A DNA stretch of 5,616 bases from DAIUCA01 sp964613675. GTDB taxonomy: Bacteria; Pseudomonadota; Gammaproteobacteria; Competibacterales; Competibacteraceae. The translations under genes and the position numbers were made by a program. Location of the stretch: NCBI GenBank assembly GCA_964613675.1, contig CAZTIH010000152.1, positions 1-5,616 on the forward strand, given 5' to 3'. This document shows, one piece after another, positions 1-5,616 of the stretch (the first letter of the stretch is position 1; every line of letters begins with the position of its first letter). The notes under the pieces were generated by a model. That model did no database searches and was not told where the DNA came from. It saw only the letters and a program-made list of their open reading frames with translations.

Positions 1-171
1 GGGGGTGTCGATTGGCGATTGCATTTGTTGTGTGTGCATTTGCAACTCGATCCTTCCCCTGAACAGCCGCTGTTGGCGTTGCATCTCTATCAGCGGGGAC
101 GACAGGGATGGCGAATGAGTTTGCAGCAGTCGGCCGTGGGGTTAGCGCCAGAAGGGGAAAACAACCCTTAA
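1..171 (+). CDS. Unrecognised protein, C-terminal fragment (5' end outside window)
   Basis: Frame 1 is open from the first base to a TAA at 169-171, giving 56 residues of a C-terminus. The visible part has alternating hydrophobic and polar residues (for example LHLYQRGRQGWRMSLQQ), which would suit beta strands, and ends in a polar tail (PEGENNP). I recognise no family, and no signal peptide or membrane segment is visible. The other plus-strand frames close at about 62 and 118. A minus-strand frame antisense to it is also open, but it is Ala/Pro/Thr-rich with no Met codon and reads like a shadow. The stop is followed at once by a strong hairpin, which fits a real gene end. The gene converges on the L,D-transpeptidase gene. 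Function unknown; moderate confidence that it is coding at all. Confidence 0.5.
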   Translation, partial: GGVDWRLHLLCVHLQLDPSPEQPLLALHLYQRGRQGWRMSLQQSAVGLAPEGENNP

Positions 172-172
172 T

Positions 173-205
173 CCCGTGAACGCTTTGGAGAGAAAGCGTC
201 GCGGG
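173..205. terminator. Hairpin between convergent genes, possible bidirectional terminator
   Basis: CCCGTGA (173-179) pairs with TCGCGGG (199-205) with one G-T wobble. A180 is bulged, then CGCTTT (181-186) pairs with AAAGCG (193-198) around the loop GGAGAG. That makes 13 pairs in all. It begins two bases after the upstream stop and lies 36 bases beyond the stop of the convergent minus-strand gene. No T-run follows on either strand, so it is not a canonical intrinsic terminator. A Rho-dependent end or an mRNA 3'-end stabiliser is equally possible. The first arm can also pair with 235-241 (TCACGGG). Confidence 0.5.
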
Positions 206-241
206 AGGATGTCAAGAACCAACAGCATTAAGCCTCACGGG

Positions 242-2047
242 TTATAAACGCCGCATTGCCTCCAGTTGATCGGCGTCAAGACCGTAAATGTCGCGCCGCG
301 ATTGCAATACGCCGTCGTGGTCCACCCAAAGTGTGAGATAGACCAAGTGAACCGGCAGCGTTTCCTCCAAATTGACGCGCCGTTCATTTCGCCCAGCCTG
401 CGAGACCCGCACGATTTGCTCCATGCTCCATCCCTGTCGTCCCAACAGATATTCGGTTAACTCGTAGGGTTTTGCGACCCGAACACAGCCTGCACTCAAA
501 TGCCGTTCGGTCTGGTTGAAGAGATTTTTGCTTGGCGTGTCGTGGAGATACACGCTATGGGGATTGGGAAACATAAATTTCACTCGTCCCAACGGATTAT
601 TTGGCCCGGGGGGTTGCCGCATCGAGACGTAGTTTCCTTGCCGCGTCACCGTCATTCCTCGGCGTCGTGCGGCATCGGCGGTCAGGGTGCGCTTGATCGA
701 GGGAGGGACATACCAAGCCGGGTTGAGCACTAAGTAATTCATTTCACTGGAAAAAGTCGGTGTGCGAGCCGAGCCTTGTTTGCCGACGATCACACGGGAT
801 TCCAACACGACCTTATCCGCTTCAACGACTTGCATTTCGTAGCTAGGAAGGTTGACGAAAATGTGACGTGCGCCGAGGTCGTGGGGCATCCACCGCATCC
901 GTTCCAAGTTTAAGCGTACAAGCTCCAGGTTCTGACGCGGTCTGGCGTTCAACAAACTCAAGGTTTGCGGTCCAACGATGCCATCCGCGCTGATTCGATG
1001 GCGACGCTGAAACCGTTTCACGGCCTGATCGAGGGATTCGTCGAAGAGGTCACTTAAATTTGCACTCACCGCGTCACTGGCATGGGCACTCGCAATCACA
1101 CCGCTGTTGACCTGTTGCACCGGCGCCGCTTCCAAGGGTGGGGCATCGTTGACCGGTGACAAATCTCCCGTTGCTTTCAACCGCTGCCGTAATTGCACTA
1201 CGCGGGGGCCACGACTGCCCAACCGCATGACAGGGCCTGCCGACAGTGTGGGGCCTACATTGCCCTCCATTCCACTGCGCAGGCGGATGTATTCGTCCCG
1301 CAACGCCCAGTACAACGAAAACTGCGGTGCGGTTTGTCGAAGCGCCGAGGCAAGCTGTTGTTTTTCCAGTCCGTCATGGAGGATTTGCGCAATATCGACG
1401 GCTTTCGGCGTTGGTGACCAGTCGCGGTAAAACCGCCGAGGGTCGAGTTGACCGTGAGTGCGTTCGTAGGCATAGCGAACCAGGGCAGCACTCATCAAGA
1501 GATCCTGCTCAACCGCGTTACAGGTTAACCGCTCGGTGAGTTGCGCGAGGTAATACCGCTCGGGTTTCATCCCATCATCCGCGCTGGCCTTAATCTGTTC
1601 GACAAGCTGTTCTCGCAACGCAGCCTGGCGATGCCAACGCAATTGGTAGTTCCCCGCCGCATACAGCGCCTGCAACAACGCACCATGACGAGGGGTCACG
1701 CCACATACCGCCGTCAACGGTTCTGCGTGAAGGTAATCGAAGAGTTTCACCGCATCCCCGCTCAATTGAGCGCGTCGAGCCGCGATTTCGGCCTGACGGC
1801 GGGCAGCTTCGGCGGCGGCGAGTTCTTCTGGCGTCGGCTCGGCGGTGTCGGGCGTTGCGGTGGCTACGGCGGGATCGAGTTCATCGGCGGCGAGTTCTTC
1901 CGGCGTTGGCTCGGCGGGATCGAGTTCATCGGCGGTCGGTGCGGGAACCGATAATCTCGGGGTTGCGGGAATCGGGGGGTCGGTCGGTGGCGTTGCGCCT
2001 ACCGTTCCCCAGCTGCATAAAAGAACGCCTAACCATAAAATTTTCAT
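242..2047 (-). CDS. YcbB/LdtD-type L,D-transpeptidase, periplasmic
   Basis: This 601-residue protein has the length and domain order of YcbB/LdtD. That family makes 3-3 (mDAP-mDAP) peptidoglycan cross-links in the periplasm. Residues 1-18 look like a Sec signal peptide with a likely cleavage after VGA. An Ala/Pro/Glu-rich linker with an internal repeat follows (about 19-95), then a helical scaffold region (about 100-260). A peptidoglycan-binding domain spans about 276-366 (LGSRGPRVVQLRQRL ... VKRFQRRH ... DGIVGPQTL), with a long low-complexity insert at about 298-333. The YkuD catalytic domain covers about 393-550. The catalytic motif is H502, then S518-A-G-C521-V-R523, an H-X15-S-x-G-C-x-R pattern with Cys521 as nucleophile (codon 485-487). 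The ATG at 2047 is preceded by GAGAGG at good spacing. The gene is divergent from the ABC operon. The family call is firm; the physiological role is inferred from the family. Confidence 0.93.
   Translation of the reverse strand: MKILWLGVLLCSWGTVGATPPTDPPIPATPRLSVPAPTADELDPAEPTPEELAADELDPAVATATPDTAEPTPEELAAAEAARRQAEIAARRAQLSGDAVKLFDYLHAEPLTAVCGVTPRHGALLQALYAAGNYQLRWHRQAALREQLVEQIKASADDGMKPERYYLAQLTERLTCNAVEQDLLMSAALVRYAYERTHGQLDPRRFYRDWSPTPKAVDIAQILHDGLEKQQLASALRQTAPQFSLYWALRDEYIRLRSGMEGNVGPTLSAGPVMRLGSRGPRVVQLRQRLKATGDLSPVNDAPPLEAAPVQQVNSGVIASAHASDAVSANLSDLFDESLDQAVKRFQRRHRISADGIVGPQTLSLLNARPRQNLELVRLNLERMRWMPHDLGARHIFVNLPSYEMQVVEADKVVLESRVIVGKQGSARTPTFSSEMNYLVLNPAWYVPPSIKRTLTADAARRRGMTVTRQGNYVSMRQPPGPNNPLGRVKFMFPNPHSVYLHDTPSKNLFNQTERHLSAGCVRVAKPYELTEYLLGRQGWSMEQIVRVSQAGRNERRVNLEETLPVHLVYLTLWVDHDGVLQSRRDIYGLDADQLEAMRRL
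1814..1935 (-). repeat. Imperfect in-frame repeat in the linker of the L,D-transpeptidase
   Basis: A 24-base unit (1867-1890) recurs exactly at 1912-1935, 45 bases away. A 32-base unit (1814-1845) recurs at 1886-1917 with two mismatches, 72 bases away. In protein these are two copies of a unit reading ADELDPA...AEPTPEELAA (residues 39-54 and 54-78); the second copy carries nine extra residues. Both offsets are multiples of three, so the frame is kept. This looks like replication-slippage growth of a flexible acidic, proline-rich spacer between the signal peptide and the folded domains. Confidence 0.8.
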
Positions 2048-2056
2048 CAGTCATAA

Positions 2057-2062
2057 CCTCTC
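2057..2062 (-). promoter_or_regulatory. Shine-Dalgarno of the L,D-transpeptidase gene
   Basis: On the minus strand GAGAGG ends nine bases before the ATG at 2047. It supports this start over an out-of-frame ATG at 2054, which would sit only two bases from it. No convincing -10 box was found upstream; a TTGACT at 2103-2108 (minus strand) resembles a -35 box but lacks a matching -10 at normal spacing. Confidence 0.65.
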
Positions 2063-2077
2063 ACAGTGTCCTAAATT

Positions 2078-2181
2078 GTTGTTTGTGTGCAACAAAAACT
2101 TAAGTCAAGAATAAAACAATGCTTCGTATGCCTTTAGACTCGTGGATTTGAGCGTTGATCAAAAGTTGTTTTTAAGCAACA
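2078..2181. promoter_or_regulatory. Pair of near-identical dyads in the divergent intergenic region, candidate operators
   Basis: GTTGTTTGTGTGCAACA (2078-2094) and GTTGTTTTTAAGCAACA (2165-2181) match at 14 of 17 bases. Each has a GTTG-N8-CAAC dyad, and the mismatches fall in the centre. Their starts are 87 bases apart, and they lie between the divergent transpeptidase and ABC genes. Conserved half-sites with a variable centre suit a dimeric repressor or activator that could control one or both transcripts. No regulator gene is in the window and I cannot name the protein. Chance is possible because the core is only eight bases. Confidence 0.35.
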
Positions 2182-2210
2182 CGCAAAAGTACCGAAAAAA
2201 ATCCGTCACC

Positions 2211-2249
2211 AAGGGAGTTGAATTCAGCATGAATCGGTCTGCTGAATGA
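2211..2249 (+). CDS. Possible six-codon leader ORF (MNRSAE) upstream of the ABC ATPase
   Basis: AAGGGAG (2211-2217) is the best Shine-Dalgarno match in the intergenic region. It lies 11 bases before an ATG at 2229 that reads M-N-R-S-A-E and then TGA (2247-2249). The frame differs from that of the ATPase, so this is not an N-terminal extension. The ATPase start at 2275, 25 bases past this stop, has only a weak ribosome site. The leader start codon lies in the arm that can pair with the ATPase start codon, so translation of the leader would open that pairing. The peptide itself shows no run of one amino acid. This is an inference from layout; the span given includes the Shine-Dalgarno. Confidence 0.35.
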   Translation, partial: KGVEFSMNRSAE

Positions 2250-2277
2250 TTGTTTTAGCAGATGAGTTCGATTCATG
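2222..2277 (+). promoter_or_regulatory. Candidate translational switch: start-codon-sequestering hairpin with competing stem
   Basis: CATGAATCG (2228-2236) is perfectly complementary to CGATTCATG (2269-2277), and the second arm contains the ATPase ATG at 2275. Nested inside, TCTGCTGAA (2238-2246) pairs with TTTAGCAGA (2254-2262) with one G-T wobble. Together they form an 18-pair hairpin. A competing stem, ATTCAGCA (2222-2229) with TGCTGAAT (2240-2247), shares bases with both arms, so the two folds exclude each other. Such an arrangement in a 5' leader fits translational control of the ABC operon. It resembles no riboswitch class I know. It could instead be a DNA operator made of overlapping dyads. 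Pairings were read by eye; no folding energy was computed. Confidence 0.45.
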
Positions 2278-2991
2278 TTGCAAGTCATTGATTTGACCAA
2301 GCATTACCAAGAAGGTAACTCGCGGCGGCAGCTTTATTCTGACGTCAATTTCACGATTTCAGCGGGAGAGACCGTATCGCTTGTCGGGGCATCGGGGAGT
2401 GGTAAAAGTACTTTGTTACATCTCATTGCGGGACTGGATCGTCCTACCAAAGGAAAAATTCTGTTTGAAAATAGCGAGTTAACCGCCCTATCTGAACGCC
2501 AAAGAACCGCTTGGCGACGTCGGCAGGTGGGCATGGTATTTCAATTTTTTAACCTCATTCCCAGTCTAACCGTCGCTGAAAATCTGCAACTTCCCTTACA
2601 ACTCAACGGGTTAAAGGACGACGGGGACGTCGCTTCATTGCTCAACGCCGTGGGGCTGTCGAACCGATCGCGGGCGTTTCCCGAACAGCTTTCCGGGGGG
2701 GAACAGCAACGACTGGCCATCGCACGGGCATTGGTGCATCGGCCTGCCCTGTTGCTCGCCGACGAACCTACCGGCAGTTTGGACGAGGAAAACGGCGATA
2801 ACGTCCTCCGATTATTGGCCCAACTCTGTCGCACTCAGGGCGCGGCGTTACTCCTAGTGACCCACAGCCCGACCCTCGCCGCCCAAACGGATCGCCAGTT
2901 ACAACTGTGTCACGGGACGGTGCGCGAGATCGTATCCACGACCGCATCGACAAAAAATCCTTTGCGTTCTGAATCGACCTCGGCACCCTGA
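2275..2991 (+). CDS. ABC transporter ATP-binding protein, LolD/FtsE/MacB-type
   Basis: The 238-residue protein is a stand-alone ABC nucleotide-binding subunit of usual length. It should bind and hydrolyse ATP at the cytoplasmic face of its partner permease. Visible motifs are Walker A GASGSGKST (38-46), Q-loop Gln90 in MVFQFFNLIPSLTVAEN, signature LSGGEQQR (139-146), Walker B LLLADE with Glu164, D-loop GSLD (167-170) and switch His197. The FFNLIPSLT stretch and EPTGSLD are typical of ATPases paired with FtsX-like permeases. The last 20 residues or so are Ser/Thr-rich and poorly conserved in type. An in-frame TGA at 2263-2265 bounds the start; ATG 2275 gives the usual family N-terminus but has a weak ribosome site inside a possible hairpin. 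It is first in an operon with the Nudix-like gene and the permease. The substrate is unknown; I avoid calling it lolD because no LolC/LolE pair is visible. Confidence 0.93.
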   Translation: MLQVIDLTKHYQEGNSRRQLYSDVNFTISAGETVSLVGASGSGKSTLLHLIAGLDRPTKGKILFENSELTALSERQRTAWRRRQVGMVFQFFNLIPSLTVAENLQLPLQLNGLKDDGDVASLLNAVGLSNRSRAFPEQLSGGEQQRLAIARALVHRPALLLADEPTGSLDEENGDNVLRLLAQLCRTQGAALLLVTHSPTLAAQTDRQLQLCHGTVREIVSTTASTKNPLRSESTSAP

Positions 2992-3009
2992 TTCGTTTTA
3001 CAAAATCCT

Positions 3010-3013
3010 AGGA
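3010..3013 (+). promoter_or_regulatory. Shine-Dalgarno of the small Nudix-like gene
   Basis: AGGA ends seven bases before the ATG at 3021, a good spacing, and fixes that start. It lies in the 8-base palindrome TCCTAGGA (3006-3013). The 29-base gap after the ATPase stop holds no terminator, in line with co-transcription. Confidence 0.6.
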
Positions 3014-3020
3014 AAACTCC

Positions 3021-3440
3021 ATGAGCGATGTCCTTTTTTTAGTATGTCATGTGCAGCGCACCAGTGCCCGCGTGACCTTTTTACGCCATCCCAACGGCAG
3101 TTTGAGCTGGCCGTTCCCCATCGACGAAGACGCCCAAATCGTCCCCGAACCGACGACAACCCTCAGCGTACATCCCGGCGCGGCATTAACTCAGTTGCGC
3201 CAATCCCTGGGGTTGAGCGATCCCAACGAGCTGGTGGTTGAGGGGGAGTTTCGGGAATGGCTATCGTCGGGAGAGACCACTTACCCCGTGTTATTGGCCC
3301 GACTGACCGCCATTGACCCGCCTTCAGGGGTCGCTGAGAAGGTGGAGGGTCGATTTGTCACGTTGATGGAGGCCCGTCGTCGGCCGGCGGCGGAAATGGC
3401 GCTCTTACGTAGTGCCTACGAAACGCTGTTGACGGGTTGA
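3021..3440 (+). CDS. Small Nudix-fold-like protein lacking the catalytic Nudix residues
   Basis: The 139-residue protein has no signal peptide or membrane segment and is probably cytosolic. Its pattern follows a Nudix domain. FLRHPNGSLSWPFP (20-33) resembles the strand that enters the Nudix box. AALTQLRQSLGL (54-65) resembles the box helix (AAxREUxEExGU). YPVLLARLTAID (88-99) and EGRFVTLMEARRRPAAEMALLRSAYETLL (109-137) resemble the usual last strand and C-terminal helix. The box residues R, E, E and E appear as Thr57, Gln58, Gln61 and Ser62, so metal binding and hydrolysis are unlikely. Codons and frame look intact, so this is a divergent protein rather than a decayed gene. Its place between ATPase and permease genes suggests a partner, sensor or nucleotide-binding role. 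The fold call is inference by eye; the alternative is an unrelated hypothetical protein. Confidence 0.6.
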   Translation: MSDVLFLVCHVQRTSARVTFLRHPNGSLSWPFPIDEDAQIVPEPTTTLSVHPGAALTQLRQSLGLSDPNELVVEGEFREWLSSGETTYPVLLARLTAIDPPSGVAEKVEGRFVTLMEARRRPAAEMALLRSAYETLLTG

Positions 3441-3444
3441 TGCG

Positions 3445-5616
3445 ATGGGGCGTTGTTACGGGTGGGGACTGCTCTTGTGGCGACAAATCCTCCGTCAACC
3501 CGCTCAGGGGGGATTAGCTGCATTGGGGATTGCGGTGGGCGTGGCGGTGGTGCTGGCGGTGGAGTTGGCCAATCAGGCGGCACAAGCCAGTTTTACCCTT
3601 GCCATCGACCGCACCGTGGGTCAGGCCACGCATCGCTTACATCCGGCCGGTCACGCGCCTTTATCTGTAGAGATCTATCGCCAGTTGCGCGTTGAAGCGG
3701 GCGTTCGTCCCAGTCATCCCGTTGTGACGGGACGGGTTCAAACGGCGGACGGGCGAGGTTGGCAAATTTTGGGGACAGATGCGTTGAGCGGGCAGGCGTT
3801 CCAGACGGGTCTGGGGGAGCTTGCCGGGGAGGGAATCGACTGGTTTGCGCTGTGGACGAACCCCTACGCCGTGCTTCTCCCCCCCGACTGGGATCAGGAT
3901 GCGTTCACCGTGAGGGCGGCGGGTCGCACCGTCTCGTTGTACCCAGCAGGACGCCTCACGGATCCTCGGTTTAACGGCGCATTACTGATGGACATCGCGG
4001 TGGCCCAACGGATTTTGGCGATGCCCGACCAGTTGAGCTATGTCGATCTCATTTTGACGCCGACGGCCGCAACGGACTTGGCGGCCCGTTTACCGCCGAC
4101 GGTGCGCTTGGAAACGGCGACCGCGCGAGAACAGGCGCAATTGCAGATGAGTGCGGCGTTCCGACTGAACCTACGAGCGATGAGTGGGTTAACGCTGCTG
4201 GTCGGCGGATTTTTGATCTACAACGCGATGGCCGTTGCCGTAGTGCAGCGCCGACGCCTCTTTGGACAGCTACGTGCGATGGGACTGAGCCGATTCCTAT
4301 TGTTTAGCGGGGTACTCGCAGAAGCGGCCATTTTAGGGGGGATTGGCAGCGTGGTGGGCATTGGCTTGGGGTACGGCTTGGCGGTGGTTTTGTTGGGCTT
4401 GGTGAGCCAGACCCTCAACGATTTGTACTTTGCCCAAGCCGCTACCACCCTCGTGTTGACGCCCCTCACCGCCATGACTTTAGGGCTTTTGGGCACTTTG
4501 ACGGCGATGGTGGCCGCGATTCCCCCGGCGCGGTCGGCTGCACACACGGAAGTGGTAGCGGTGTTACAGGGTCGCGATGGGGAACCGTCGTTTGCGCAAA
4601 ACTATTGGGGGTTAATCGCGCTGGGCGGGGGGTTGATGGTGGGGGGACAGCTCATCGTGGCCGCGACGACGGATCTAGTGGGGGCGTTTGTGGGACTGTT
4701 TACGGCGCTGTTGGGCGGCGTGCTTTGGGTACCCTTGCTGCTCTATCCGTTGACGGCCTGGGGGGCACGGCGCGGACCTTTCTTATGGCGCTGGGCGTTA
4801 CAGGATCTACACCGCCACAGTTACCGAACCGCCGTGGCCAGTGCGGCCCTGACAATGGCTTTAGCAACCAGTGTCGGGGTTTCGGTGATGGTGAGCAGTT
4901 TTCGCGGTGGGGTCGCGTTATGGATCACGGATTTGCTGAACGCCGATGTGTACGCGGTGCCCGTGGTGTCGGGAGCGGATACCCCCCCTTTGAATCCGTT
5001 GATTTTAGTGGACATTGCCCACCATCCCGGGGTGCAGGCGCATCATGGGCTGTCCATGCAGACGGGGCGGGCGGGTGACGAACCCGTGATCCTGTTGATT
5101 AGCGATCTTCATTCACCGGCTCGGTTGGGGTATCGCTTTGTGGACGGCGTGCCCACGACGATTTGGGTGGCGTTTGATGGGGGCGATGTCTTAATTACCG
5201 AGTCGTTTGCACGACGGCGAAATTTGCGACGAGGGGACATTCTCGCGTTTACCGGTGCGGTGGAGACGATTGAGCGACGGATTGGGGGGATTTACTACGA
5301 TTACAGCGGCCCGCAGGGACGGATTTTATTGACCCCAACCAGTTACGGTGCACAACCGCCCTTGACCTCGCTAGCCGTGTATCTCGCCGAAGACGCGCCT
5401 CCTTCCACGGTTGCCGATCTGGAACGGCTTACGGCCCACCACCAACCGCTCAATTGGCAAACAAGTGGGGCCATTCGCACGCTGAGTTTGGCGATTTTCG
5501 ACCGCACCTTTGCCATCACAGGGGTGTTACGGGGATTGCTTTTGGGGGTGGCGGGGATTGCCTTAATGGGATGTTTGTTGACTTTGGCCCTGAACGGGAA
5601 CGGCCGTTTGGGCGAT
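3445..5616 (+). CDS. FtsX-like ABC transporter permease, long two-module type, 3' end outside window
   Basis: The frame is open from ATG 3445 to the window end (724 codons, no stop). A first membrane helix at about 21-41 is followed by a periplasmic domain (about 42-243). Three helices come next (about 245-268, 288-318, 337-361), with the family's cytoplasmic segment RRRLFGQLRAMGLSR (269-283) and PPARSAA (360-366) after the last. Two more helices (about 386-407, 409-436) link to a second module. That module starts with a helix at about 459-484, a second periplasmic domain (about 486-690) and a helix at about 693-716, and is cut there; one or two more helices and about 100 residues are expected. 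This MacB/FtsX fold should work with the upstream ATPase to move or extract an envelope substrate or transmit force. The start is four bases after the previous stop, so translation is probably coupled. An ATG at 3440 overlaps that stop but its frame closes quickly. The substrate is unknown. Confidence 0.9.
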   Translation, partial: MGRCYGWGLLLWRQILRQPAQGGLAALGIAVGVAVVLAVELANQAAQASFTLAIDRTVGQATHRLHPAGHAPLSVEIYRQLRVEAGVRPSHPVVTGRVQTADGRGWQILGTDALSGQAFQTGLGELAGEGIDWFALWTNPYAVLLPPDWDQDAFTVRAAGRTVSLYPAGRLTDPRFNGALLMDIAVAQRILAMPDQLSYVDLILTPTAATDLAARLPPTVRLETATAREQAQLQMSAAFRLNLRAMSGLTLLVGGFLIYNAMAVAVVQRRRLFGQLRAMGLSRFLLFSGVLAEAAILGGIGSVVGIGLGYGLAVVLLGLVSQTLNDLYFAQAATTLVLTPLTAMTLGLLGTLTAMVAAIPPARSAAHTEVVAVLQGRDGEPSFAQNYWGLIALGGGLMVGGQLIVAATTDLVGAFVGLFTALLGGVLWVPLLLYPLTAWGARRGPFLWRWALQDLHRHSYRTAVASAALTMALATSVGVSVMVSSFRGGVALWITDLLNADVYAVPVVSGADTPPLNPLILVDIAHHPGVQAHHGLSMQTGRAGDEPVILLISDLHSPARLGYRFVDGVPTTIWVAFDGGDVLITESFARRRNLRRGDILAFTGAVETIERRIGGIYYDYSGPQGRILLTPTSYGAQPPLTSLAVYLAEDAPPSTVADLERLTAHHQPLNWQTSGAIRTLSLAIFDRTFAITGVLRGLLLGVAGIALMGCLLTLALNGNGRLGD

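Noticed and set aside
1541..1954. 137-codon plus-strand frame rich in Gly, Arg and Phe
   Set aside because: It is antisense to the well-supported transpeptidase gene. Its repeats are the mirror of the slippage repeat in the linker, and it has no family resemblance.
2103..2108. TTGACT on the minus strand as a -35 box for the transpeptidase gene
   Set aside because: No acceptable -10 sequence lies 15-19 bases downstream; at 17 bases it reads CAAACA. Left as an unproven hint.
2119..2151. Ten-codon plus-strand ORF (MLRMPLDSWI) in the intergenic region
   Set aside because: No Shine-Dalgarno of useful strength precedes it and it does not overlap any paired structure of note.
3440..3442. ATG overlapping the stop of the Nudix-like gene as the permease start
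   Set aside because: Its frame hits a stop near 3515-3520, whereas ATG 3445 opens the full permease frame with a typical N-terminus.
4218..4547. 109-codon minus-strand frame antisense to the permease
   Set aside because: Low-complexity Pro/Lys/Thr/Ala composition expected from antisense of Gly/Ala/Val-rich membrane helices; no supporting ribosome site considered.
4623..4646. G-runs that might form a quadruplex within the permease gene
   Set aside because: Only three separate G-tracts are present with uneven loops. They arise from Gly and Val codons, as elsewhere in this G-rich coding strand.
4605..5078. 157-codon plus-strand frame inside the permease
   Set aside because: It lies in another frame of a continuous, convincing FtsX-like permease. 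Its Gly/Arg-rich composition is that of an out-of-frame reading.

Overview
The window looks like chromosomal DNA from a Gram-negative bacterium, most likely a gammaproteobacterium. It has a YcbB-type L,D-transpeptidase with a Sec signal peptide, and a LolD/FtsE-type ABC ATPase with a large FtsX-type permease. The genus cannot be told from the sequence. Nothing resembles a transposase, integrase, tRNA, rRNA or CRISPR array.

Layout. Positions 1-171 hold the 3' end of an unrecognised plus-strand frame. It converges on a 601-residue minus-strand gene (242-2047) for a periplasmic L,D-transpeptidase that makes 3-3 peptidoglycan cross-links. A strong imperfect hairpin (173-205) lies between the two 3' ends. 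A 227-base divergent intergenic region (2048-2274) separates the transpeptidase gene from a plus-strand operon. The operon has an ABC ATPase (2275-2991), a small 139-residue protein that looks like a Nudix fold stripped of its catalytic residues (3021-3440), and a long FtsX-like permease that runs off the window end (3445-5616, 724 codons visible). The small gene and permease are only 4 bases apart, and the ATPase and small gene 29 bases apart, so all three are probably co-transcribed.

How they may work together. ATPase and permease should form an inner-membrane type VII (MacB/LolCDE/FtsEX-like) mechanotransmission or extrusion complex acting on the periplasm or envelope. The substrate is unknown. 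The small protein sits between the two ABC subunit genes, so it may be an accessory or regulatory partner. The transpeptidase is divergently transcribed and is also an envelope protein; shared control from the intergenic region is possible.

Most interesting parts. (1) The ABC ATPase has no good Shine-Dalgarno. Its start codon lies in a 9-base perfect inverted repeat (2228-2236 with 2269-2277) whose upstream arm contains the start codon of a six-codon leader ORF that does have a good Shine-Dalgarno. A competing 8-base inverted repeat overlaps it, which suggests a translational switch. (2) A degenerate Nudix-like protein is embedded in an ABC operon. (3) Two near-identical GTTG-N8-CAAC dyads lie in the divergent region. 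All three are read by eye and not computed.
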